Source: BS750m-G57 sp964607575 (GTDB lineage: Bacteria; Planctomycetota; Phycisphaerae; SM23-33). From it: 5,935 bases of DNA. The translations under genes and the position numbers were made by a program. The notes beneath the pieces are model-generated. The model saw only the letters and a program-made list of their open reading frames with translations. It had not been told where the DNA came from and did not search any database. Below are positions 1 through 5,129 of the stretch, in pieces; within the stretch, counting starts at the first letter, position 1; each line of letters opens with the position of its first letter. The stretch lies in assembly GCA_964607575.1 (NCBI GenBank), contig CAZSLS010000316.1, forward strand, positions 1 to 5,935, written 5' to 3'.

Positions 1-123
1 GAAGTTCCTGCAAGCCAGCAGTTCGGCTTCGGTTCTCTTTACCAGGTCCCCGAGGTTCTCGATTTTGAGCGTTTCCAGCGCCTTTCGTGCCCGCACAGAC
101 AGTTCGATCTGCGACAGCGGAGT
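1..123 (-). other. Second alpha-CTD-like domain, truncated by the window
   Basis: Encodes residues 380-420. The ELSVRAR motif recurs exactly 90 residues (270 bp) after its first occurrence, at 85-105 versus 355-375, and is followed by GDLV and the RTE-x-ELL motif, which is very close to the RpoA sequence. In this copy the residues matching N268 and C269 are K393 and A394, and the D259 equivalent is Q384. The helix-hairpin-helix half lies beyond the edge, so further copies cannot be excluded. Confidence 0.8.
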
Positions 124-1260
124 AGCGAGTATCCCGTCCCTGGCCTGCGCCGAGGTGTCTGAGACGAATATGTCCGAGAGATCGGCGGCGGCGGCGTCTT
201 CGAGCGCCTGTCCGAGCCTCAGGCCCTTTAGAGCCAGCATGTCTCGTATTTCCTTAAGCGACGTTTCGCCGAAGTTTTTGTATTCCAGCAGCCTGGTCTC
301 CGGAGTGTTGACCAGGTCGCCGAGGGTGTTGATATCCATTTTTTTGAGGCAGTTGCGTGCGCGGACGGACAGTTCGAAATCGGTAACCGGCGTCTCGAGT
401 ATCGCATTCCTTTGCGCCATCAGCTTGGCCCGGTCCTCGTCGAAGTACATCGTTTTGGACGATTCGGCGTCGCGGAGGAACAACCTTGCCCGCCAGTGAC
501 TGGGATTGATCGCCAGTATCCGCCTGAGGCAAAGTGAAGCCTGATCGTACTGTTCGTTGTCTTCGTACAGAACGGCCATGTTCATCAGCGCCCCGATGTG
601 AACCGGCTGCATCGCCAGGCACCGCTGGTAGAGTTCAATCGCCTGCTCTTCTTCACCGTAGAGATCGTTGAAATACGCGAGTCGGAACAGGGCGGCGGCG
701 TTGTTTTCGTCGGCCTCTACCGCCTGTTCGTACGCTTCGCCGGCGGCGTCGACTTCGCCGGTCAACTCGCTGAGCAGACCTTTAATGCAAAGATAATCGG
801 AGGTTTCTCCCTGCTTGGCGGTCAGGGAGTTCAGGGCCTTGGCGGCTTGGGCGAGGTCTCCGGACATTGCTCGGGCTTCGACGATTTCCAGCTCGATTTT
901 GGGGGATTCCCAACCGCGTGCTTTTGCAAGCTCCATTTCTTCGACGGCGCGGTCATGGCGACCGAGGTGTTTGTAACATTGTGCCTGGAAGTACCTGCGA
1001 TCGCGGTTGTCGGTACCGGCGGCGAGGGTTTCCAGTGCCTGTTCAAAGCGGCAGACCATGTAGAGCGCGATACCCAGTTTGACCGCGGCGGTGCCTTTGG
1101 GCTCGGGGTTGTCGCCCTCTAACTGACCGACCATTTCCCTGAGCTTATCTGCGGTATCACCGGCCTCTGAGAGTGTTTCGTTCAACTGACAGTAGTCGTC
1201 GAAGGTCCATGTCTCGCGGCCCGTGAAGTCGCTAATTGTTAGTTGTACGGTTTCTTCCAT
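1..1260 (-). CDS. TPR protein with tandem RNA polymerase alpha-CTD-like domains (3' end cut by window edge)
   Basis: The reading frame stays open from an ATG at 1260 down to base 1 (420 residues, C-terminus missing). Residues 154-255 form three consecutive 34-residue TPR units with canonical spacing (154-187, 188-221, 222-255), and residues 55-119 look like two more degenerate units. Residues 290-351 closely resemble the RNA polymerase alpha subunit C-terminal domain: ELSVRARNCLKK, then GDLV, then NFGETSLKEI and LKGLRLG. A second copy starts at about 380 (ELSVRAR at 386-392, GDLVKRTEAELL following) and is cut at the edge. There is no alpha N-terminal assembly domain, so this is not rpoA. A role in transcription, contacting DNA or sigma/activators while the TPRs bind a protein partner, is inferred. 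I recall similar TPR/alpha-CTD proteins from planctomycetes. The start is supported by a GGGAGA ribosome binding site 7 nt upstream. The gene diverges from the lipid-kinase operon. Confidence 0.85.
   Translation of the reverse strand, partial: MEETVQLTISDFTGRETWTFDDYCQLNETLSEAGDTADKLREMVGQLEGDNPEPKGTAAVKLGIALYMVCRFEQALETLAAGTDNRDRRYFQAQCYKHLGRHDRAVEEMELAKARGWESPKIELEIVEARAMSGDLAQAAKALNSLTAKQGETSDYLCIKGLLSELTGEVDAAGEAYEQAVEADENNAAALFRLAYFNDLYGEEEQAIELYQRCLAMQPVHIGALMNMAVLYEDNEQYDQASLCLRRILAINPSHWRARLFLRDAESSKTMYFDEDRAKLMAQRNAILETPVTDFELSVRARNCLKKMDINTLGDLVNTPETRLLEYKNFGETSLKEIRDMLALKGLRLGQALEDAAAADLSDIFVSDTSAQARDGILATPLSQIELSVRARKALETLKIENLGDLVKRTEAELLACRNF
208..393 (-). other. First alpha-CTD-like domain, complete
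   Basis: Encodes residues 290-351 of the TPR protein. Aligned by eye with E. coli RpoA, the sigma-contacting 261 determinant is kept (D259 and E261 correspond to D294 and E296). Most of the DNA-binding 265 determinant is also kept: R265, N268, C269, G296, S299 and E302 correspond to R300, N303, C304, G331, S334 and E337. K298 is replaced by T333. The match runs the full helix-hairpin-helix length of the domain. Confidence 0.85.
496..801 (-). other. Three tandem TPR units
   Basis: Encodes residues 154-255 as three units of exactly 34 residues. Each has the TPR pattern of small or hydrophobic residues (G/A/Y/F) at positions 8, 20 and 27 and ends in a D/P-N/x turn (ENN, QPVH, NPSH). TPRs are protein-protein interaction scaffolds. 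No partner can be read from the sequence. Confidence 0.85.
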
Positions 1261-1267
1261 CGAAATT

Positions 1268-1273
1268 TCTCCC
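1268..1273 (-). promoter_or_regulatory. Ribosome binding site of the TPR/alpha-CTD gene
   Basis: GGGAGA on the minus strand, 7 nt before the ATG at 1260. It decides this start, since the protein is cut at its other end and cannot be judged by length. Confidence 0.7.
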
Positions 1274-1312
1274 GGCATCTATATAATCCGACTGAAAATA
1301 CTGATTCATTGG

Positions 1313-1340
1313 TTGTCAGCAGCAAGTCGGGTATTATAGC
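1313..1340 (+). promoter_or_regulatory. Predicted promoter for the lipid kinase-kdsA-tgt operon
   Basis: TTGTCA (1313-1318, five of six matches to the -35 consensus) is followed after 16 bp by TATAGC (1335-1340, four of six). TATTAT at 1332-1337 is a better -10 but sits only 13 bp from that -35. The stretch upstream of the -35 (about 1277-1310) is AT-rich for this genome, as a UP element would be. The element occupies the same DNA as the leftward promoter, so polymerase could hold only one at a time. Confidence 0.4.
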
Positions 1341-1360
1341 GACCCGTTGGCAGACTGCAA
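1333..1360 (-). promoter_or_regulatory. Predicted sigma-70-type promoter for the TPR/alpha-CTD gene
   Basis: On the minus strand a perfect -10 hexamer TATAAT (1338 to 1333) lies 16 bp downstream of TTGCAG (1360 to 1355), which keeps the TTG core of a -35 box. The transcript would start near 1326 and have a leader of about 66 nt. Only the -10 is strong. No transcript data can be seen here. Confidence 0.5.
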
Positions 1361-1384
1361 CCGAATCTGCCCTCCGGATGAGAC

Positions 1385-2326
1385 ATGCAGCATCAAGACA
1401 AGACTAAACCCGTTCACCTGATAGTGAACCCGCACAGCGGGCACGGCGGTAGGCGCCACGCGCTGGGCGAATTGCGGTCGGCGATGTACGACGCCGGAGT
1501 GGACGTAGTAGAGTACACTACCAAGAGCGCCGACGATGCAACCCGCCATGCCCGGGAAATAGCCCCCCATGCCCGGGCGGTGGTGGTATGGGGCGGTGAC
1601 GGGACGGTAAACGACGTTGTCAACGGGATGATATCGAGCCCCACGCCGATCCTACCGTGCCCCGCGGGAACGGAGAACCTGCTGGCAAAGGAACTGCGGA
1701 TACCGTCTGATCCACGTCGGATCGTCGAAACGCTCCTGACCAGCCCGACACGCGAGTGTGACGTCGGTCTGATAAACGGCCGCAACTTCCTGTTGATAAT
1801 CGGCGTCGGATTTGACGGTGAAGTTGTCCGGCGGTTGTCCGCGGTGCGCACCGGGCATATCTCGTACCTGAGCTATTTCTGGCCCATCTGGCGCACTTTC
1901 TGGGAGCATGATTTCCCGAAGATGCGTATCGTCGCCGACGGCGAGGAAATCTTCAATGACTTCGGGATGGCGTTTGTGGGCAATATATCCAGGTACGCGG
2001 TCGGTCTGAGAATCTGCCGCGATGCGGTATTCGACGACGGGCTGCTGGACCTGGTGGTATTTTCCTGCCGCAGGCAGTCGGCGCTGGTGCTCCATGCGGC
2101 ATGGACGCTCCTGAGGCGACATCCGCTCAAGGGCGACGTGATATACAAACAGTTCCGAAATCTGCAGATCGAGTGTGACCGCCCCGTCTCCAGCCAGGTC
2201 GACGGCGATGTCGGACCCGATACACCGCTGGATATTTCCGTGGCGCCAGGTAAGATCAAGCTCATCATCCCTCCACGAAGGACCGGCCCCTGGGCGATAT
2301 GGCCATGGAAAGGAAACTCCGCATAA
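1385..2326 (+). CDS. Diacylglycerol kinase family (DAGK catalytic domain) lipid kinase
   Basis: 313 residues, the usual size for bacterial DgkB/YegS-type soluble lipid kinases, which use ATP to phosphorylate diacylglycerol or a related lipid at the membrane. The N-terminal nucleotide-binding domain shows VNPHSGHGG (14-22), the signature GGDGT (70-74) followed by VNDVVNG, and PAGTEN (93-98) in place of the more common GTxND. The C-terminal beta-rich domain shows GVGFDGE (140-146), a DDGLLDLVVF strand (217-226) and the closing VDGD/ISVAPG pattern (272-289). No signal peptide or membrane segment is evident. The start at 1385 puts the first strand at the normal distance from the N-terminus, but no good ribosome binding site precedes it (only GGATGAG, two bases away). 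The exact substrate cannot be told. It appears to be the first gene of an operon with kdsA and tgt. Confidence 0.88.
   Translation: MQHQDKTKPVHLIVNPHSGHGGRRHALGELRSAMYDAGVDVVEYTTKSADDATRHAREIAPHARAVVVWGGDGTVNDVVNGMISSPTPILPCPAGTENLLAKELRIPSDPRRIVETLLTSPTRECDVGLINGRNFLLIIGVGFDGEVVRRLSAVRTGHISYLSYFWPIWRTFWEHDFPKMRIVADGEEIFNDFGMAFVGNISRYAVGLRICRDAVFDDGLLDLVVFSCRRQSALVLHAAWTLLRRHPLKGDVIYKQFRNLQIECDRPVSSQVDGDVGPDTPLDISVAPGKIKLIIPPRRTGPWAIWPWKGNSA
2310..2314 (+). promoter_or_regulatory. Ribosome binding site of kdsA, inside the lipid kinase gene
   Basis: AAGGA ends 11 nt before the ATG at 2326, a slightly long spacing. Together with the overlapping stop/start (TAATG at 2324-2328) it favours 2326 over the in-frame ATGs at 2299 and 2305, which would lie deeper inside the upstream gene and have no better site before them. 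Confidence 0.5.
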
Positions 2327-3177
2327 TGACCGATAACAACGAGTCAACACGAGACGACCACCCGTTGGCATGCAGTATCGGACCGGTGACTTTCGGACAA
2401 GGACCGCTGGCGGTAATCGCCGGACCCTGCATGGCCGAAAGCCTCGAACTCTGCATGGAAGTCGCATCGCGAATGTCCGAAATCTGCAACGAACTCGATA
2501 TCGGATACGTTTTCAAGGCGAGCTTCGACAAAGCCAACCGCACCAGCGCCGCAAGCTATCGCGGTCCGGGTCTGGAGGTCGCCGGACCGTGGTTCGAGCA
2601 AGTCGCCCGCCAGGTCGGCGTCCCGATCGTCACGGACATACACGACCCGTCCCAGGCCCCCCTCGCCGGAGAAGTCGCCGACTGCCTGCAGATACCCGCC
2701 TTTCTCTGCCGCCAAAGCGATCTTCTGTCAGCCGCCGCTGCCACCGGAAAAACAGTGAACATCAAGAAGGGACAGTTCATGGCGCCATGGGATATGTCCC
2801 AGGCCGTCGAGAAAGTCCGCGCCGCGGGCAACGACAACGTCCTGCTGACCGAGCGCGGTACGACGTTCGGATACAACAGGCTCGTTACGGATTTTCGGGC
2901 GATACCACAGATGCAGCAGTTCGCGCCGGTTGTTTTCGACGCTACGCATTCGGTCCAGGAACCAGGCGGGCTGGGCAACGCTTCGGGAGGCAAGAGGCAG
3001 TACGCACCGCTGCTCGCATACGCGGCGATGGCCGCCGGCGCCGACGCGCTGTTCATCGAAACGCACACCGACCCCGACAGCGCCAAGTCCGACGCCGCAA
3101 GCCAAATACCGCTGGACGACATGCCCGCCCTGCTGCGAAAATGCCTGGCGATATACGAAATCTGCCGGAACACATAA
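2326..3177 (+). CDS. kdsA: 3-deoxy-8-phosphooctulonate synthase (Kdo-8-phosphate synthase), metal-dependent type
   Basis: Condenses phosphoenolpyruvate with arabinose 5-phosphate to Kdo 8-phosphate in the cytoplasm, committing carbon to the Kdo of lipopolysaccharide. The 283 residues match the family length (284 in E. coli). Visible landmarks are KASFDKANR (64-72), SYRGPG (77-82), TDIHDPSQ (103-110), LCRQSDL (127-133), the ERGTTFGY loop (176-183) and ASGGKRQ (219-225). The metal-dependent class is indicated by Cys35 in AGPC, where E. coli has Asn26. The other expected metal ligands are His208, Glu245 and Asp256. The start at 2326 overlaps the upstream stop by one base, implying translational coupling. 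In-frame ATGs at 2299 and 2305 would extend the protein by 9 or 7 residues. Its presence implies a Gram-negative outer membrane with Kdo. Confidence 0.95.
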   Translation: MTDNNESTRDDHPLACSIGPVTFGQGPLAVIAGPCMAESLELCMEVASRMSEICNELDIGYVFKASFDKANRTSAASYRGPGLEVAGPWFEQVARQVGVPIVTDIHDPSQAPLAGEVADCLQIPAFLCRQSDLLSAAAATGKTVNIKKGQFMAPWDMSQAVEKVRAAGNDNVLLTERGTTFGYNRLVTDFRAIPQMQQFAPVVFDATHSVQEPGGLGNASGGKRQYAPLLAYAAMAAGADALFIETHTDPDSAKSDAASQIPLDDMPALLRKCLAIYEICRNT

Positions 3178-3192
3178 CACCGGACAACTGGC

Positions 3193-4329
3193 ATGGTTTC
3201 ACTTGAAATACAGCACACCGACGGTAAAGCACGCGCCGGGGTCCTCTCGACACCGCATGGACAGGTGCAGACGCCGGTATTCATGCCGGTGGGGACCGCG
3301 GGCACGGTCAAGGGCGTCACGCCCGAGCAACTCACCGCCGCCGGGTCGCAGATGATCCTGGCAAACACTTATCACATGATGCTCCGCCCGGGCGGCGATA
3401 CCGTCGCAAAGTTGGGCGGGCTGCACGCGATGATGGGTTGGAGCGGTCCGATCCTGACCGACAGCGGGGGCTTCCAGGTGTTCTCGCTGGCCCATTTACG
3501 CCGGATCGACGACGAGAAAGTCGTCTTCCAGTCGCACGTGGACGGTAGTTTGGAGGAACTTACCCCGCGTCGGTGCATTGAGATTCAGCGCCGGCTCGGG
3601 GCCGACGTGATCATGCAACTGGACGAGTGTCCACCGGGAGATGCCTCCGCCGAGCAAGTCGCGCGTGCGGTCGACCGCAGCATCTTGTGGGCCCGGGAGT
3701 GCAGGGGCGCCTGGCGGGAAGACGCCGAATCCGCCCAGGCGCTGTTCGGAATTCAGCAGGGCGGCGTTTTCGAGGACCTTCGCGCGCGCAGCGCCGCGGC
3801 GCTGGTCGAACTGGACCTGCCCGGTTACGCCATCGGCGGTCTGAGCGTCGGCGAAGGCCACCACGCAATGGCCCGCGTGCTGGACGCCACCGATTCGCAA
3901 TTACCCGCCGATCGCCCAAGATACCTGATGGGCGTTGGCGAACCGCGCGATATTCTGGCGGCCGTGCGGCGCGGTATAGATATGTTCGACTGCGTTCTGC
4001 CCACCCGTAACGCCCGCAACGCCTTTGCCTTCACTTGGGGCGGTAGCTTGCGAATGCGAAATGCGAAGTGGACTACCGATCCTGCCCCGCTGGACGCCAA
4101 TTGCAACTGCTACACCTGCGGTAACTTCTCGCGCGGGACGATCAGGCATCTGTTCATGGCGAAGGAAATGCTTGGCCCTACGCTGGTTACGATACACAAC
4201 CTGCATTTTTTCGCCGAGTTCATGGCGGCGATCCGCAACGCAATTACCGCCGGTACGCTGGAGACCGACGCCAGGCGGTGGATCTCGCGGATGTACCCGC
4301 CGACGCGGGAACCGGGCGACGAGAATTGA
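3193..4329 (+). CDS. tgt: Queuine/preQ1 tRNA-ribosyltransferase (tRNA-guanine transglycosylase)
   Basis: Swaps guanine 34 in the anticodon of Asp, Asn, His and Tyr tRNAs for preQ1 on the way to queuosine. The 378 residues match bacterial Tgt (375 in E. coli). The general base is Asp90 in TDSGGFQ (89-95) and the nucleophile is Asp266 in FDCVLPTRNAR (265-275). The zinc site is complete: Cys304, Cys306, Cys309 and His335. Cys146 in DEC and Val219 in GGLSVGE (215-221) are the bacterial, preQ1-type pocket residues, not the eukaryotic queuine-type ones. It begins 15 nt after the kdsA stop with only a weak ribosome binding site, so it probably depends on readthrough from the operon. The next gene, yajC, is its classic neighbour in many bacteria. 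Confidence 0.96.
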   Translation: MVSLEIQHTDGKARAGVLSTPHGQVQTPVFMPVGTAGTVKGVTPEQLTAAGSQMILANTYHMMLRPGGDTVAKLGGLHAMMGWSGPILTDSGGFQVFSLAHLRRIDDEKVVFQSHVDGSLEELTPRRCIEIQRRLGADVIMQLDECPPGDASAEQVARAVDRSILWARECRGAWREDAESAQALFGIQQGGVFEDLRARSAAALVELDLPGYAIGGLSVGEGHHAMARVLDATDSQLPADRPRYLMGVGEPRDILAAVRRGIDMFDCVLPTRNARNAFAFTWGGSLRMRNAKWTTDPAPLDANCNCYTCGNFSRGTIRHLFMAKEMLGPTLVTIHNLHFFAEFMAAIRNAITAGTLETDARRWISRMYPPTREPGDEN

Positions 4330-4342
4330 AGTATGGCCCGGG

Positions 4343-4378
4343 GAGAAGCAAATTCGCCGGATACCGTCTTTGCTTTTC
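4343..4378 (+). repeat. Inverted repeat (hairpin candidate) just after tgt
   Basis: Bases 4343-4352 pair with 4369-4378 as a 10-bp stem containing one G-T wobble. A small inner CGG/CCG pairing (4358-4360 with 4364-4366) lies in the loop. It begins 13 bases after the tgt stop and ends just before the predicted yajC promoter. The T-rich right arm could make it a weak terminator, but the stem is AT-rich and there is no clean T-tract after it, so an mRNA-end or attenuating hairpin is equally possible. Confidence 0.35.
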
Positions 4379-4380
4379 AT

Positions 4381-4409
4381 TTGACCGCGGCACGGGAATT
4401 GGGCACAAT
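4381..4409 (+). promoter_or_regulatory. Predicted promoter for yajC
   Basis: TTGACC (4381-4386, five of six matches to the -35 consensus) and CACAAT (4404-4409, four of six) are separated by 17 bp, placing the start near 4416, about 54 nt before the yajC ATG. The 140-bp gap after tgt, larger than any spacing in the upstream operon, fits a separate transcript. Confidence 0.45.
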
Positions 4410-4455
4410 CCCGCCTCGGACACAAGCCAACACCAACACGCCCGCAACGGGCAAC

Positions 4456-4461
4456 AAGGAA
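4456..4461 (+). promoter_or_regulatory. Ribosome binding site of yajC
   Basis: AAGGAA lies 8 nt before the ATG at 4470. It selects this start over the in-frame ATG at 4278, which lies inside tgt and would put 64 unrelated residues before a clean signal peptide. Confidence 0.75.
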
Positions 4462-4469
4462 AAATCGCA

Positions 4470-5003
4470 ATGAGAATTACCAGGACTCTGCTGCTTACGC
4501 TCATCGCCGTGGTCTTAGTGGCCGGATTGACCACTCCGAGTCGAGCCCAGGATACCCAGCCCGCCAAAGACCCGGGGACCGACCCCGCCCCGAAGCTCAC
4601 CGACGCTGACGAATCCGACGGTAAGACCGACTCGGGCGACGCGTCGAAACCTGCGGGGAAACCGACCACACAACCGGCAGGCGGACCCAAAAAGAAATCC
4701 CCGTCGTTCTTCAACCCACAAATGATGCTCCTGCTCGGTGGGATGGTGTTGCTGTTCGTCTTTATGGGCAGAGGCAAGCGCAAGACTGAAGCCAAGCGGA
4801 AAGAAATGCTTGCCACCCTGAAAAAGGGCGACAAGGTTACCACGATAGGCGGGATCATCGGGACGGTAATGGAACTGCGGGACGACGAAGTTGTCGTCAA
4901 GACTGACGAGAGCAACAACGCCCGGATGCGCTTCGCTCGGTGGGCGGTTCGCGGCGTGGGCGATCAGGCCAAGAGCGAGAACCAGGAAGAGAAGAAGAAA
5001 TAG
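4470..5003 (+). CDS. yajC: Preprotein translocase accessory subunit YajC, with N-terminal secreted extension
   Basis: Accessory inner-membrane protein that joins SecDF in the Sec translocase holocomplex. The 177 residues exceed the usual size of roughly 110. Residues 1-26 look like a signal peptide: RITR, then a leucine/valine-rich core, with probable cleavage after SRA. A charged, proline/threonine/aspartate-rich linker (27-80) follows, then the single membrane segment (about 84-99), then GRGKRK as the positive cytoplasmic flank. The family signature GDKVTTIGGIIGTV is at 120-133, followed by a beta-rich stretch and a lysine/glutamate tail. The usual RPQQ motif after the membrane segment is absent. 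If the signal is cleaved, the linker lies outside the inner membrane and the C-terminal domain inside, as in ordinary YajC. The gene follows tgt as in many genomes, but secD does not follow it here. Confidence 0.9.
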   Translation: MRITRTLLLTLIAVVLVAGLTTPSRAQDTQPAKDPGTDPAPKLTDADESDGKTDSGDASKPAGKPTTQPAGGPKKKSPSFFNPQMMLLLGGMVLLFVFMGRGKRKTEAKRKEMLATLKKGDKVTTIGGIIGTVMELRDDEVVVKTDESNNARMRFARWAVRGVGDQAKSENQEEKKK

Positions 5004-5077
5004 ATCCCGATCCGCCCGCCAACGAACGTCTAACGACTTGCAAATTCGAGTTTCAGCGTTCAGAATACCTTTGCAGG

Positions 5078-5086
5078 TGGTAGAAT
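5078..5086 (+). promoter_or_regulatory. Predicted extended -10 promoter for the inositol-phosphate synthase gene
   Basis: TGG immediately before TAGAAT (5081-5086, five of six matches) makes an extended -10 element, and no convincing -35 lies upstream. The start would be near 5093, about 37 nt before the ATG. An alternative is TTGCAG (5071-5076) with TGTAAT (5092-5097) at a short 15-bp spacing. Confidence 0.4.
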
Positions 5087-5115
5087 GGATGTGTAATCGG
5101 CCCCCGGGAATCGAT

Positions 5116-5120
5116 AGAGG
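5116..5120 (+). promoter_or_regulatory. Ribosome binding site of the inositol-phosphate synthase gene
   Basis: AGAGG lies 9 nt before the ATG at 5130, supporting that start. The Rossmann glycine motif then begins at residue 10, as expected for a protein starting directly with its NAD-binding fold. Confidence 0.6.
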
Positions 5121-5129
5121 TCTGCAAAC

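Noticed and set aside
254..622. A 122-residue minus-strand frame overlapping the TPR/alpha-CTD gene
   Set aside because: It is in a different frame on the same strand. The TPR and alpha-CTD motifs run straight through in the frame starting at 1260.
598..1122. A 174-residue plus-strand open frame opposite the TPR gene
   Set aside because: The minus-strand frame has clear TPR repeats. This one is glycine/phenylalanine-rich antisense noise.
1546..1577. An 11-bp direct repeat (CCATGCCCGGG) 21 bp apart
   Set aside because: It lies in the lipid kinase coding frame and encodes two HAR tripeptides in a helix. Probably chance in GC-rich coding DNA.
1652..2467. A 271-residue minus-strand open frame across the lipid kinase and kdsA
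   Set aside because: Antisense shadow of two well-recognised genes. No motifs and no ribosome binding site.
2370..3206. A 278-residue plus-strand open frame inside kdsA
   Set aside because: It is out of frame with kdsA and rich in arginine, the typical shadow of a high-GC gene. It shows no family motifs and kdsA is unambiguous.
2556..3368. A 270-residue minus-strand open frame across kdsA and tgt
   Set aside because: Antisense shadow with Ser/Ala/Cys-rich composition, crossing a real gene boundary.
4278..4469. N-terminal extension of yajC from the ATG at 4278
   Set aside because: It lies mostly within tgt, has no family resemblance, and would bury the signal peptide. The ATG at 4470 has a good ribosome binding site.
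5024..5061. GAACG/CGTTC inverted repeat after yajC as a terminator
   Set aside because: The stem is only 5 bp with a 28-base loop and no T-tract follows.
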